Assembly (NCBI RefSeq): GCF_943913405.1
Contig: NZ_CALTYA010000005.1
Span: 54,866-118,865, forward strand
Length of the DNA stretch: 64,000 nt
Direction of reading: 5' to 3'
DNA from: an uncultured Flavobacterium sp.
GTDB lineage: Bacteria; Bacteroidota; Bacteroidia; Flavobacteriales; Flavobacteriaceae
Program-made: the position numbers and the translations under genes
Notes under the pieces: model-generated
What the model was told of the DNA's origin: nothing
What the model saw: only the letters and a program-made list of their open reading frames with translations
Database searches by the model: none
Shown: piece by piece, positions 18,321 through 28,900 of the stretch
Layout of the letters: each line of letters starts with the position of its first letter
Numbering within the stretch: the first letter of the stretch is position 1

Positions 18321-20744
18321 TTGAAAAACAGTACCCAAAAAAACACAAAAAGAACCGCAGCTTTAAAAACCGCTGTGATGTCTTTAGCTTTGGCTGGCGC
18401 AATGTCGGCACAAGGCCAAGTACAGAATAACGGAAGCCTATATGTTAGCGACAATGCAAGCTTTCATATAGCATCTGGATCTTTTAACTTCGGAGCCTCC
18501 CCAGCCACGACAAAAACAACAAAAACAGCTTCTATTTATGGAAACCTGTCTTTTGCTTCTGGAGTAACTTGGAGCAATGCAGGTGATGCGCATTATGCTG
18601 ACGGGTATGTGCGCCATTATGGAACTGACAAATTTTTATTTCCTTTAGGCGATGCAGGTGTTTATGCGCCGTTGGAAGCTACAGCATCAAACGCAACCGG
18701 AATTGACGCCGCTTATTTCAATGCAAATCCTTCTGCCGTAGGAACTGCATTAGACCCAACTGTTCTAGGAATATCAGCTACTGAATACTGGAACTTGCTT
18801 CCTTTAGCTAATGCGCAAGCTAAAATCTCTCTGACTTGGAGAACCGCAAGCAACATTGCAACAGTAACAGGAAACAACTTGAGCAAACTGACAATTGCAG
18901 GATGGGACGGTTCAAAATGGGTTGAAATACCTTCAAGAACTGATGCAACTTCTATTTTAGGAGGAGCAAGCACGCTGACTGCAGGTTCTATTACTTCAAC
19001 TTCTAATGTAAATCTTGCCAGTTTTAAAGTTTTTACTTTTGCACAGCGATCTGACATTGATTGCGCTCCAGCCATTGTAATTAATTCTACTGCTTATTGG
19101 ACTGGCTCAGGTTGGTTTAGCACTGCTTCAGGCGGAACTCCTGTTCCTGCACCTAATTCAACAACTGCTGTTGAAATTACTGCAGACTATGAAGGTCCTT
19201 CTTTTACTTGTGCTACATTGGATATTTCTGGCTCTGCTAATCTAACAATTAGCACAGGAGCAACAGTTGAAGTATTGGGAACATTATCTTATACTGGAAC
19301 AGGAAAAATCATTGTGAAAGACGGAGCTTCTTTTATCAGAAGAGGTACTGATTCTGCGGGAATGCCTTCATTTGAAGTAGAAAAAATCACACGTGACATG
19401 CGTCGCAATGACTACATTTATTGGGGATCGCCAGTCGCTGGAAATGTCTTCTCTCAAATTAACAATGCCATTGCAGTTGCCTCTGGATCGGTTGCTGGTG
19501 CATTTGACTTAAAATACAGCTATGCTTCTGGAGCTGGCGGCGGATGGGTTCCATTAACTGCTACATCAACAGGAGTAGGTTTTATAACACGTGTTAAAAA
19601 TCAAGCACCTTTCACACAACCAGGAGTTTTAGGTGGAAAAATAAAAATGACTTTTACAGGAGATGCTAATAATGGCGTGATTACCGTACCAGTTGTAAAC
19701 AATCCAATTGCTCCAAATGGCGGAACAAGCTATAATCTTATTGCTAATCCATATCCATCGCCTATCGATCTTGACAAATTTTTGATTGAAAATCTTGATA
19801 TTGATGGCGCTGCTTATCTTTGGACTGCTGCAACTGATGGTGGAAATAGCAATAACCAAAATACAAGCTATGCTGCTGCCGATTATGCAGTTTACAACTT
19901 AGCAGGTCAAGTAAACACTTCGCCTCTGCCTTTGCAAATCAACGGGAGAGTTTCTTCTGCTCAAGGATTTAACGTAAAATCACTGGTAAATTCTGGTACT
20001 GTCACTTTCAACAACTGTATGCGTGTTGATGCTCTTGGAGTGAACTTTTTCAGACAATCTGACGAAAACAACAAAAACAGCTTCAAGTTAAACATGACTG
20101 CTGACGGAATCTACAGCGAAATCTTCATTGCTTATATTCCAGAAGCTACAATGGGTTATGACAGATTATATGATGCGGGAAGAAACTCTACAAGTCCTTC
20201 AAAATTATACAGCATCCTTGAGCAGAACAATACGAAGCTTGCCATCAACAGCCGTCCTCAATTCGTGAATACTGACATAGTTCCGTTGGGAATTTCAAAA
20301 ACAGGAACTGCTGTTGAAACTTTCAAAATTAATATTTCAGACAAAGGCGGTATTTTCAGAAATGACGTCCCTGTTTATCTTCATGACAAAGCATTGCAAG
20401 TATATCACAATTTTGCTAACGGAGAATATTCTTTCACGACTAGCGAAGCGATTGCTGACACACGTTTTGAAGTGGTTTATGAAAATGTTGCCTTGAGCAA
20501 TCCTGATTTTTCTGCTGTAAAAGCCTTAGCTTCTATCAAAAACGGACAGTTTAACGCGACTGCTTCTTTAGGAATGAATGCTATCGAAATCTATGATATC
20601 GCAGGAAGAAAAGTAATGTCATTTGACGCTGCTGGACAAAACAACACTAGCAAGCCTTTTGGCTATGCTGACGGAATCTACATCGCTAAGATAAAATTAG
20701 ATAACGGAGCTATTGTTACTCAGAAATTAATCGCAGAGAAATAA
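18321..20744 (+). CDS. Large secreted protein with type IX secretion (T9SS type A) sorting domain
   Basis: An 807-residue surface or secreted protein. The start is TTG at 18321, which gives a basic N-region (KNSTQKNTKRTAALKT) before the signal core (AVMSLALAGAMSAQG); the internal ATG would leave no basic region. The body is Ser/Thr/Ala/Asn-rich and beta-rich, with a carbohydrate-binding-like or adhesin-like look but no motif I can name. The last about 75 residues are the T9SS C-terminal domain: AIEIYDIAGRKVMSF, YADGIYIAKIKL and QKLIAEK. It should cross the outer membrane by the Por system and be cleaved or anchored. Confidence 0.88.
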   Translation: MKNSTQKNTKRTAALKTAVMSLALAGAMSAQGQVQNNGSLYVSDNASFHIASGSFNFGASPATTKTTKTASIYGNLSFASGVTWSNAGDAHYADGYVRHYGTDKFLFPLGDAGVYAPLEATASNATGIDAAYFNANPSAVGTALDPTVLGISATEYWNLLPLANAQAKISLTWRTASNIATVTGNNLSKLTIAGWDGSKWVEIPSRTDATSILGGASTLTAGSITSTSNVNLASFKVFTFAQRSDIDCAPAIVINSTAYWTGSGWFSTASGGTPVPAPNSTTAVEITADYEGPSFTCATLDISGSANLTISTGATVEVLGTLSYTGTGKIIVKDGASFIRRGTDSAGMPSFEVEKITRDMRRNDYIYWGSPVAGNVFSQINNAIAVASGSVAGAFDLKYSYASGAGGGWVPLTATSTGVGFITRVKNQAPFTQPGVLGGKIKMTFTGDANNGVITVPVVNNPIAPNGGTSYNLIANPYPSPIDLDKFLIENLDIDGAAYLWTAATDGGNSNNQNTSYAAADYAVYNLAGQVNTSPLPLQINGRVSSAQGFNVKSLVNSGTVTFNNCMRVDALGVNFFRQSDENNKNSFKLNMTADGIYSEIFIAYIPEATMGYDRLYDAGRNSTSPSKLYSILEQNNTKLAINSRPQFVNTDIVPLGISKTGTAVETFKINISDKGGIFRNDVPVYLHDKALQVYHNFANGEYSFTTSEAIADTRFEVVYENVALSNPDFSAVKALASIKNGQFNATASLGMNAIEIYDIAGRKVMSFDAAGQNNTSKPFGYADGIYIAKIKLDNGAIVTQKLIAEK

Positions 20745-20771
20745 GATTCTCTTTACGTTAATTATACAATC

Positions 20772-20803
20772 AAAAAGCCTGACTTAATTAGTCAGGCTTT
20801 TTT
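20772..20803. terminator. Bidirectional terminator
   Basis: AAAAAGCCTGACT and AGTCAGGCTTTTT with a TAATT centre, between the converging T9SS cargo and ABC exporter genes. Confidence 0.9.
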
Positions 20804-20827
20804 GTTTGTTATTACTTTTCTAAATTT

Positions 20828-22666
20828 TTATTGATATCCTCTCGCCTGCAAAGCGAACAGTTCTGCATATCTTCCTTTTAAGGCTAATAATTCGGCATGA
20901 GTTCCGATTTCAAGCAATTGGCCGCGATCCAAAACCAAAATTCGGTCCGCTAATCTTGCAGTTGAAAAACGATGCGAAATCAATACCGCAGATTTTCCTT
21001 CTGTCATATGCGCAAAACGCTGGAAAACTTCATATTCAGCACGAGCATCAAGCGCTGCAGTCGGTTCGTCAAGTATCAGCACTTGCGATTCTTTCATATA
21101 AATTCGCGATAAGGCTACCTTTTGCCATTCGCCACCAGAAAGCTCTACACCATTATTAAAGCGTTTTCCAAGTGCTTGTTCATATTGGTTAGGCAGTTTT
21201 TCAGCCAGCGCATCGGCAGTACTTCCTTTTGCCGCTTTTTTAATAAGCGCTTCATTGTCTAGCTGCGTAATATCGCCCACGGCAATGTTATTCGACAGCG
21301 ACATTTGATACCGCAGATAATCTTGAAAAATCACTCCGATATTGTGTTGCAAATCTTTTGGATCATATTCTTTAAGGTCGATTCCGTCAAGTAAAATTCT
21401 TCCTTCCGTAGGTTCATAAAGTCGTGAAAGCAATTTCACAAGCGTAGTTTTTCCTGCTCCATTTTCTCCAACCAAAGCCAAAGTTTCTCCCGGATGCAAA
21501 GTAAAATTCAAATAGCGATTTGCCCAATTTTCGCTGTGCCTGTATTTAAAGCCTACGTTCTCAAAAGTAAATCCCTGCTGTATCGGATTTGGAAACGGTA
21601 CCGGATTTTTTGACACCACAATTGAAGGCATTATTTCGAAAAATTCCAAGAAATCATTCAAATAAATAGCTCCTTGGGAAATTGTGGTGAATCGCAATAA
21701 GATTCCTTCAGTCAAAGATCTAAGCTGTCGAAAAGAACCTGCTAAGAAAGTCAAATCTCCTACGGAAAGATGTCCGGTAATGGTTTTCATGATTATAAAA
21801 ACATAAGCGCCATAATAGCCTGTGCTTCCCAACATTGAAAAAACAGTTCCCCATAAAGATCGCCTTTTAGCAAGCTTGCTATTATCGGAATAAAATTGGT
21901 CGGAAAGTTTTTTAAAACGCCCTATGACAAAATCGGCTAGATTAAAAATCTTGATTTCCTTGGCAGTTTCATCGCTTGCACCTAAATAACGCAGGTAATC
22001 CAACTCTCTGCGCTCAGGTGTTTGGCTACGCGTAAGCGAATAATTCTGGTTATTAAAGTAAGATTCTCCCAAGAAAGCAGGAAGTATCGTAACCACCAGA
22101 ATCGCAATCAGCCACGGATTAAAAGTGAACAATCCGCCGATCAAAAAAGCCATCGAGATGAGGTCTTGAATCTGTCCCATGATTTGGGAAAGCAACATTG
22201 TTCGTCCCAAAGTTTGCTGGCGCGCGCGTTCGAGCTTGTCATAAAATTCAGAATCTTCAGATTGTTCCAAATCCAATGTTGCTGCATGGCGCATGATTTT
22301 AACGGAAGTATAATTGGAGAAGGAATCGCCCAAAAGGCTGTCTAAAAGACTGATGATTCTGTTGAGTCCGTCGGTGGCAATGGCGAGAATAAATTCTAGG
22401 GCAACTAATTTCCAAAGATAAGTCGCATCATGAATCTGGTTATTGCTGTTGAGAAGAATGACTTCATCGACAATTAATTTTCCTACGTATAAAAGCGCAA
22501 CTGGCATTGCAGAGCGCAAGATCCTGAAAAAGAAACTGAAGAAGGTCTTTTTCGGACTGCTTTTCCAGACTAATTTAAAGAATGCGGGCAGGTTTGATAA
22601 GGCGCTTAGTCGTTCTTTGAAAGTAGGCTTTTTTTGAATTGGCGGTGCATTTCTATTTTGTTTCAT
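20828..22666 (-). CDS. ABC exporter, fused permease and ATPase
   Basis: A 612-residue half-transporter that should work as a homodimer in the inner membrane. The N-terminal part holds about six membrane helices (for example VALLYVGKLIVDEVILL, VALEFILAIATDG, LISMAFLIGGLFTF). The ATPase has Walker A GENGAGKTT, signature LSGGEWQKVAL, Walker B VLILDEPTAALD and switch His in LISHRFS. The Glu-Trp in the signature resembles a subgroup of lipid or peptide exporters. There is no peptidase domain. Transcribed alone; the cargo is unknown. Confidence 0.88.
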   Translation of the reverse strand: MKQNRNAPPIQKKPTFKERLSALSNLPAFFKLVWKSSPKKTFFSFFFRILRSAMPVALLYVGKLIVDEVILLNSNNQIHDATYLWKLVALEFILAIATDGLNRIISLLDSLLGDSFSNYTSVKIMRHAATLDLEQSEDSEFYDKLERARQQTLGRTMLLSQIMGQIQDLISMAFLIGGLFTFNPWLIAILVVTILPAFLGESYFNNQNYSLTRSQTPERRELDYLRYLGASDETAKEIKIFNLADFVIGRFKKLSDQFYSDNSKLAKRRSLWGTVFSMLGSTGYYGAYVFIIMKTITGHLSVGDLTFLAGSFRQLRSLTEGILLRFTTISQGAIYLNDFLEFFEIMPSIVVSKNPVPFPNPIQQGFTFENVGFKYRHSENWANRYLNFTLHPGETLALVGENGAGKTTLVKLLSRLYEPTEGRILLDGIDLKEYDPKDLQHNIGVIFQDYLRYQMSLSNNIAVGDITQLDNEALIKKAAKGSTADALAEKLPNQYEQALGKRFNNGVELSGGEWQKVALSRIYMKESQVLILDEPTAALDARAEYEVFQRFAHMTEGKSAVLISHRFSTARLADRILVLDRGQLLEIGTHAELLALKGRYAELFALQARGYQ

Positions 22667-22716
22667 GGTGCAAATTTACGTTGGTTTGGCGAATAAGAGT
22701 GTTTTAGTTATTATAA

Positions 22717-22745
22717 AAAAAGACCTTTGCGATGAAAGGTCTTTT
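22717..22745 (-). terminator. Terminator of the cydAB transcript
   Basis: AAAAGACCTTT and AAAGGTCTTTT around GCGATG, 24 bases past the cydB stop codon on the minus strand. Confidence 0.85.
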
Positions 22746-22768
22746 GAAAATAATATTTAGCTATAAAA

Positions 22769-23794
22769 TTAATGGTCTTCATCTAAAATCTTAATCATTT
22801 TGAAGGATTTCAAAAGATGGAACAATCCGGGAAGAATTAAAAATCCTCCAATTAAAAGGGAAATTCCCAATACTTCGATGACTTTATCTGGAGCTACATT
22901 ATCTAAAATGCTGATCGAACCTGAATCTGTAATTATAATATCGGGATAATGTGCCAAAAGTGCAGCCGAAATAATCAGCAAAACTTGGAGTCCGGCAAAG
23001 AAACGGCACAAAATATGTTCTCCTTTTCTGATACTGTACCAAAGCGGAAAAAGCAATATGGCAGAAAGAAAAACCAGTCCTATGGCGTTGTAATTATTTA
23101 GAAAATCTACCACGAAAGCATGATTTCCGGTATAACCTACAACTAAAACTACAAGCCCGAAAAACACAACGGCATAAGTTGCAATTATTGCTTTTCGGAT
23201 GTAAAGCTTTCTGTTTTCCTGATTTACTTCCCCGATTAAAAATGTTGCTGCTAAAAAGACACAAAGCGCTGCGAAGAACAATCCAATTACGATTGGAAAA
23301 GCGTCAAACCAAGGCGCTATGAAAAAATCTGAAAAATCACCATCTGGATTATTTTCCATAGTTTTTATATTGCCGCTTAACAATGCGCCAAAAGTCATTC
23401 CGAGAAATATCGGCGTAACCAAGCAGGAAAACTCAAACATTTTATCATAAAGCAATTGTGACTTGTCTTTTACAGCATCATAATGCCTAAATACAAATGC
23501 GACGCCACGAAGCGTAATTCCCAATAAAACCAAGGTCAGCGGAATGTGCAGATAGACAACCAAGATATTATAATACGCCGGAAACGCAATCCAAAGAATT
23601 ACGATCAAAATAATAATCCAAATATGATTGGCTTCCCAAACGGGTCCCATGACGCTGTAAACCGTTTTTTTGATGAGTTTTTTATTTTCTTTGGAAGAAA
23701 AAAGTTCAAGGATTCCAGCACCAAAATCAGCACCGCCCAAAAGCACATACAGAAAAAAGGAAAATACGGTAAAAAATAAAACAACGTATAACAT
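22769..23794 (-). CDS. cydB: Cytochrome bd oxidase subunit II
   Basis: A 341-residue inner membrane protein, the CydB partner of the quinol oxidase. The N-terminus (FLYVLLGGADFGAGILELF) and MGPVWEANHIWIIILIVILW are typical CydB signatures, and about eight helices follow. It starts three bases after the cydA stop codon, so the two are coexpressed. Subunit II carries no haem itself but stabilises the complex, which reduces oxygen at low concentration. Confidence 0.95.
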   Translation of the reverse strand: MLYVVLFFTVFSFFLYVLLGGADFGAGILELFSSKENKKLIKKTVYSVMGPVWEANHIWIIILIVILWIAFPAYYNILVVYLHIPLTLVLLGITLRGVAFVFRHYDAVKDKSQLLYDKMFEFSCLVTPIFLGMTFGALLSGNIKTMENNPDGDFSDFFIAPWFDAFPIVIGLFFAALCVFLAATFLIGEVNQENRKLYIRKAIIATYAVVFFGLVVLVVGYTGNHAFVVDFLNNYNAIGLVFLSAILLFPLWYSIRKGEHILCRFFAGLQVLLIISAALLAHYPDIIITDSGSISILDNVAPDKVIEVLGISLLIGGFLILPGLFHLLKSFKMIKILDEDH

Positions 23795-23797
23795 AGC

Positions 23798-25099
23798 CTA
23801 ATTTTTAGAGTTATTCAAGACTTTAATCTGACGGCTCATCAGCCAAGTTACCGCAATTGCGAGCACGGTATACAAAACTACGTAGAGATAAAAACTATAA
23901 ATCATTCCTGGCATAGGTGTGACGGCATCTTTGGTTCGCATTACATTGTGGATAATCCACGGCTGGCGACCAACTTCGGTGACAATCCATCCCGCTTCAA
24001 GCGCGATAAATCCGACTGGTGCGAGACAGGCAAAAAACAGCCAGTATTTTTTACTTTCCTGCCACTTTTTCTTTTTAATACTTAGGAAATAAAAAATTCC
24101 AGAGAAAAGCATTAACGTCCCTAAACCGACCATGATCTGGAAAGCATAATGCGTAATAGCAACTGGCGGACGGTTTTCTTTCGGGAAATCATTCAGGCCT
24201 TTAACCTCAGCATCAAAATCTCCGAAAGACATAAAAGACAGCATTTTAGGGATTTCAATTTTATAGGATACTTCCTGGGTTTCTTCGTTGACAATTCCTC
24301 CAATATAAAGTGGTGCGCCTTTTTCAGTGTTATAATGCGCTTCTAAAGCGGCGAGTTTTGCAGGCTGTCTTTGGGCAATATCTTTTGCGGAAAGATCACC
24401 ACTCAAAGGCTGTAATAAAGCTGCAACAGCTCCAATGCTGATGGCGATTTTGAAAGCTGCTTTGTGTAAGATTACGTTTCTATTTCTATAAACTTGATAG
24501 GCATGAATTCCTGCAACGGCAAAACTGGTCGCTGCGAATGCCGCCAAAGTCATGTGCAAGGCTTGCGTGAACCAAGCTGGATTTAAAAAAGCTTTTACGG
24601 GATCGATGTTTAGAAATTTTCCGTCAATATAATCAAAACCTGACGGCGCATTCATCCAGCTATTTGCGGAAACTACTAATATTCCGGATAAAACACCAGA
24701 AACTCCGACAATAATTCCGGTAAACCAGTGAAATCTTTCTGGAATTTTGTTCCATCCGTAAAGGTAAAAACCTAAAGCTAAAGCTTCAATAAAAAAAGCA
24801 GCACCTTCGAGAGAAAACGGCATTCCGATAATTGGGCCGGCGTGTTTCATGAATTCGGGCCATAACAAGCCTAATTCGAAGGACAAAGCAGTTCCGGAAA
24901 CAGCTCCGGTTACGAAGAAAATAGCCACGCCTTTCTGCCAAGATTTGGTCAGGGAAAGAAAAACAGGATTTCTGGTTTTTAGGAATTTGTAGTGGGAAAT
25001 CACCATGAAGAACGGCATCACCATTCCGATACAGGCAAAAACAATGTGAAAGATTAGCGTGAATGCCATCTGCATTCTGGCAGCATCGAGATTTTCCAT
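23798..25099 (-). CDS. cydA: Cytochrome bd oxidase subunit I
   Basis: A 433-residue haem-bearing subunit of the bd quinol oxidase. Visible residues are His18 (LIFHIVF) and His182 (QALHMTLAAFA), the haem b595 and d side, the Q-loop with QPAKLAALEAHY (Lys248 and Glu253, spaced five apart as in E. coli Lys252/Glu257), and GRQPW in helix 8. The Q-loop is short, the protein being about 90 residues smaller than E. coli CydA. In helix 3 the two acidic residues are Glu98 and Glu105. It works in oxygen scavenging and microaerobic respiration. Confidence 0.95.
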   Translation of the reverse strand: MENLDAARMQMAFTLIFHIVFACIGMVMPFFMVISHYKFLKTRNPVFLSLTKSWQKGVAIFFVTGAVSGTALSFELGLLWPEFMKHAGPIIGMPFSLEGAAFFIEALALGFYLYGWNKIPERFHWFTGIIVGVSGVLSGILVVSANSWMNAPSGFDYIDGKFLNIDPVKAFLNPAWFTQALHMTLAAFAATSFAVAGIHAYQVYRNRNVILHKAAFKIAISIGAVAALLQPLSGDLSAKDIAQRQPAKLAALEAHYNTEKGAPLYIGGIVNEETQEVSYKIEIPKMLSFMSFGDFDAEVKGLNDFPKENRPPVAITHYAFQIMVGLGTLMLFSGIFYFLSIKKKKWQESKKYWLFFACLAPVGFIALEAGWIVTEVGRQPWIIHNVMRTKDAVTPMPGMIYSFYLYVVLYTVLAIAVTWLMSRQIKVLNNSKN

Positions 25100-25127
25100 A
25101 GAAAGCGTTTTTTAAATGGACTTCCTA

Positions 25128-25135
25128 CAAAGATA
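25128..25135 (-). promoter_or_regulatory. Promoter -7 element of cydAB
   Basis: TATCTTTG on the minus strand matches TAnnTTTG, 29 bases before the cydA start. A TTAG at 25156-25159, 20 bases upstream, is a one-mismatch -33 element. Confidence 0.5.
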
Positions 25136-25310
25136 CTTGATATGCCTTTTGAAAGCTAATGGAAAAGAGTATAAAAGTTTTAGTTTCCAGCGATTTACAG
25201 AGATGTTTCTGAATTAAGATTATAATTATGCAGAACGATTTTTTAGACGGAATTTCTTGTAAAAGAGAAGCTATTTTATTCTTATTTGGAGATATTTCGC
25301 AAAGAGAAAA

Positions 25311-25808
25311 CTATTCTTTGTAAAGTTCAAAATTGAGTTTGGCCAAAAAGTAAGTTATGATTCCAACAGGAATTATCGCCCAATAAGTAAAAAACGGAAT
25401 TTCTGTATGGAGAAATATTCTTGTAATTAATGCGTAAGCTGAGAAAAGAAAACCAGCTGAAAGCAGAACAGCTACAGATAAAATGGCATCTTTTTTCTCT
25501 TTGTAATAACGAATGGCAATGAAAGCAATGGCAAGCAAAACTACAAAAGCGAGTCCTTTAAAAACCAAAGCGTCAAGCACATTTATAAAAAACATAGCCA
25601 CAACCATCAAAATAAACAAGTAAATAAAAGAGGGAAAGAAGTAAATCATGTTGAGCACAATTCGGTCATCTGCGGCGTCCAATTGCTTTGACATTTCTTC
25701 GTTGATTTCGGTAATATCGAAACCTTCCATAGTTAGTCTTTCTATGGTTTCTTTTTTAGTATAATTATTTCTTGCGTAGCGTTCTAGTTCTTTTTTGAGG
25801 TCTTTCAT
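25311..25808 (-). CDS. Small membrane protein of unknown function
   Basis: A 165-residue protein. The N-terminal about 45 residues are polar and helical (DLKKELERYARNNYTKKETIE), then four membrane helices follow (LNMIYFFPSFIYLFILMVV, FVVLLAIAFIAIRYY, ILSVAVLLSAGFLFSAYALI, TYWAIIPVGIITYFLAKLNF). Transcribed alone on the minus strand, between cydA and icmF. I do not recognise the family. Confidence 0.75.
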   Translation of the reverse strand: MKDLKKELERYARNNYTKKETIERLTMEGFDITEINEEMSKQLDAADDRIVLNMIYFFPSFIYLFILMVVAMFFINVLDALVFKGLAFVVLLAIAFIAIRYYKEKKDAILSVAVLLSAGFLFSAYALITRIFLHTEIPFFTYWAIIPVGIITYFLAKLNFELYKE

Positions 25809-25836
25809 TTTTGGATTGCTTAGATTTTAGACTTTG

Positions 25837-25844
25837 CAAAAATA
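25837..25844 (-). promoter_or_regulatory. Promoter -7 element of the small membrane protein gene
   Basis: TATTTTTG on the minus strand, about 29 bases before the start codon. The short leader contains a copy of an interspersed sequence (AATCTAAGCAATC) also found near 36132-36165. Confidence 0.4.
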
Positions 25845-25857
25845 AGATGTTTTTAAA

Positions 25858-25889
25858 AGAAAAGACCTCTCTTTCGAAAGGTCTTTTTT
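25858..25889. terminator. Terminator downstream of icmF
   Basis: AAAAGACCT and AGGTCTTTT around an inner CTTTCGAAAG palindrome, followed by a T-run on the plus strand and an A-run on the other. It lies 26 bases beyond the icmF stop codon on the minus strand. Confidence 0.8.
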
Positions 25890-25914
25890 TATTTAAGTGT
25901 AATTCTTTTCTAAA

Positions 25915-28900
25915 CTACATATTCCTTCTATATTGTCCACCCACTTCAAACAGGGAAGAAGTGATTTCGCCCAAAGAGCAGATTTTTGTGGCTTCCATCA
26001 ATTGCGCAAAGATATTCTTGTTATTAATTGCCACATCTTGAATAATCGAAAGTTGTTGTTCGGTTTCATCCGCATAAAATTTATGAAGATTGTCGAGCAT
26101 CGTGATTTGGAATTGCTTCTCCTCTTCCGTCGCACGAATTACTTCCGCAGGGATTACCGTTGGCGAACCTTTTGAACTCAAGAATGTATTCACACCGATA
26201 ATCGGGAATTCGCCAGTATGTTTCAGCATTTCATAATACATGCTTTCTTCTTGAATCTTTGAACGTTGGTACATCGTTTCCATCGCACCAAGAACGCCGC
26301 CTCTTTCAGTAATTCTGTCGAATTCCAATAAAACAGCTTCTTCCACCAAATCAGTCAATTCTTCGATAATAAATGACCCTTGAATTGGGTTTTCGTTTTT
26401 CGCCAGACCTAATTCCTTGTTGATAATCAACTGAATGGCCATTGCTCTACGAACTGATTCTTCCGTTGGTGTCGTAATCGCTTCATCATAAGCATTGGTA
26501 TGCAACGAGTTACAGTTGTCATAAATTGCATACAAAGCCTGCAAAGTCGTACGAATATCATTAAAATCAATCTCTTGAGCGTGCAAAGAACGACCTGAAG
26601 TTTGAATATGATATTTCAACATCTGTGCCCTTTCGTTCGCTCCGTATTTATTTTTCAAAGCTTTCGACCAAATTTTTCTTGCCACACGGCCAATCACTGC
26701 ATATTCAGGATCGATTCCGTTTGAGAAGAAAAACGATAAATTTGGACCAAAATCATTGATATCCATGCCACGGCTCAAATAATATTCCACGTAAGTGAAG
26801 CCATTTGCCAAGGTAAACGCCAGTTGCGTGATTGGATTGGCACCCGCTTCTGCGATATGATAACCAGAAATCGAAACAGAATAGAAGTTTCTAATATTAT
26901 TTGTAATAAAATATTCTTGAACGTCGCCCATCAATCTCAAGGCAAATTCCGTAGAAAAAATACAAGTATTCTGCGCTTGGTCTTCTTTCAAAATATCCGC
27001 TTGAACCGTTCCACGAACTTGCGAAAGTGTTCTTACTTTGATTTCTTCGTAAACTTCTTTCGGCAACACCAGATCTCCAGTAACACCCAAAAGCATTAGA
27101 CCTAAACCGTTATTGCTTTCTGGTAAATCTCCGTTGTATCTTGGTCTTTCCAGACCTTTTTTCTTATAAATCTCATCTATAATGGCCTCGACTTCATCTT
27201 CAAGATTATTTTCTTTAATATAAATTTCACACTGCTGATCAATCGCCGCATTCATAAAAAAACCAAGCAACATCGGAGCCGGACCATTAATGGTCATACT
27301 CACAGAAGTCAGCGGATGCGCCAAATTGAAACCCGAATACAATTTCTTTGCATCATCCAGACAGCAAATGGAAACGCCGGCATTACCGATTTTTCCATAA
27401 ATATCCGGACGCAGATGCGGATCATTTCCGTATAAAGTCACGCTGTCAAAAGCTGTAGAAAGACGTTTTGCAGGCAAACCAGCACTCACATAATGGAAAC
27501 GCTTGTTGGTTCTTTCCGGACCGCCTTCTCCTGCAAACATTCTCGATGGATCTTCGCCTTCTCTTTTAAAAGGATATAATCCCGAGGTAAAAGGAAATTC
27601 TCCCGGAACGTTTTCTTGAAGATTCCATTTTAAAATATCACCCCACGCTTCGTATTTTGGTAAAGCCACTTTCGGAATCTGTGAATGCGACAACGATTCG
27701 GTATGCGTTGCGATCTTGATTTCCTTGTCACGTACTTTAAATGTATAGACCGGATTTTTATATTTGTTAACTTTTTCGTCCCAAGTCAGGATGATTTCCC
27801 AGTTGTACGGGTCCAAATCCATTTTGACTTTATCGAATTGATTTAGGAGTAAATTCAAGAAGATTCTGTTTTCGTCTCCCTCGACTGCGCTCGGGATGAC
27901 AGTACTGTCGTCTATTCCAACTTTGTTAATCTCCGGTTTTTTACCTGAAACTGATTCGATGGTTTTGAAAATTCCGTATAATTTTTGAGCGACTTGCTGT
28001 TGCGTCAAAGCAGTCGCATCGTATTTTCTATTATTTTCTGCAATTTCAGAAAGATATCTAGTTCTATGAGGCGGAATCACGAAGATTTTCTCGCTCATTT
28101 CACGCGTGATTTGGAAGGTAGAAACCAAATCAGATTCGGTTTTTTCTACAATCTTATCCATAATTGCTTTATAAAGAGTGTTCATTCCTGGATCATTGAA
28201 CTGCGAAGCAATCGTTCCGAAAACCGGCAAATCATCAGGGTTTGCATCCCAAAGATTATGATTGCGTTGAAATTGTTTCTTCACATCGCGCAAAGCGTCC
28301 AAAGAACCTCTTTTATCAAATTTGTTGATGGCGACCAAATCAGCAAAATCAAGCATATCAATTTTTTCCAATTGCGTTGCAGCACCAAACTCTGGTGTCA
28401 TTACATATAAAGAAACATCGGAGTGATCCATGATTTCAGTATCCGATTGCCCAATTCCTGAAGTTTCTAGTATAATAATATCGTATTTAGCGGCTTTCAA
28501 AACCTGAATCGCTTCAGCAACATATTTAGATAAAGCCAAATTCGATTGACGAGTCGCCAACGAACGCATATACACACGAGGATTGTTGATGGCATTCATT
28601 CGGATTCTGTCTCCCAATAAAGCACCGCCTGTTTTTCTTTTTGAAGGATCGACAGAAATCAAACCGATTGTTTTTTCTGGAAAATCAATTAAAAATCTTC
28701 GAACCAATTCATCTACTAAAGAAGATTTTCCTGCTCCACCGGTTCCTGTGATTCCAAGAACTGGTATTTTGCTGGTTTCATTTTGCTTGTGGATTGTATC
28801 TAAAGTTTCCTTTGCAATTTCTGGGAAATTCTCTGCAGAAGAAATCACGCGGGCAATTGCTCTTGGATTTTTTTCCTCCAAATGTTTCGCTTCTCCATTT

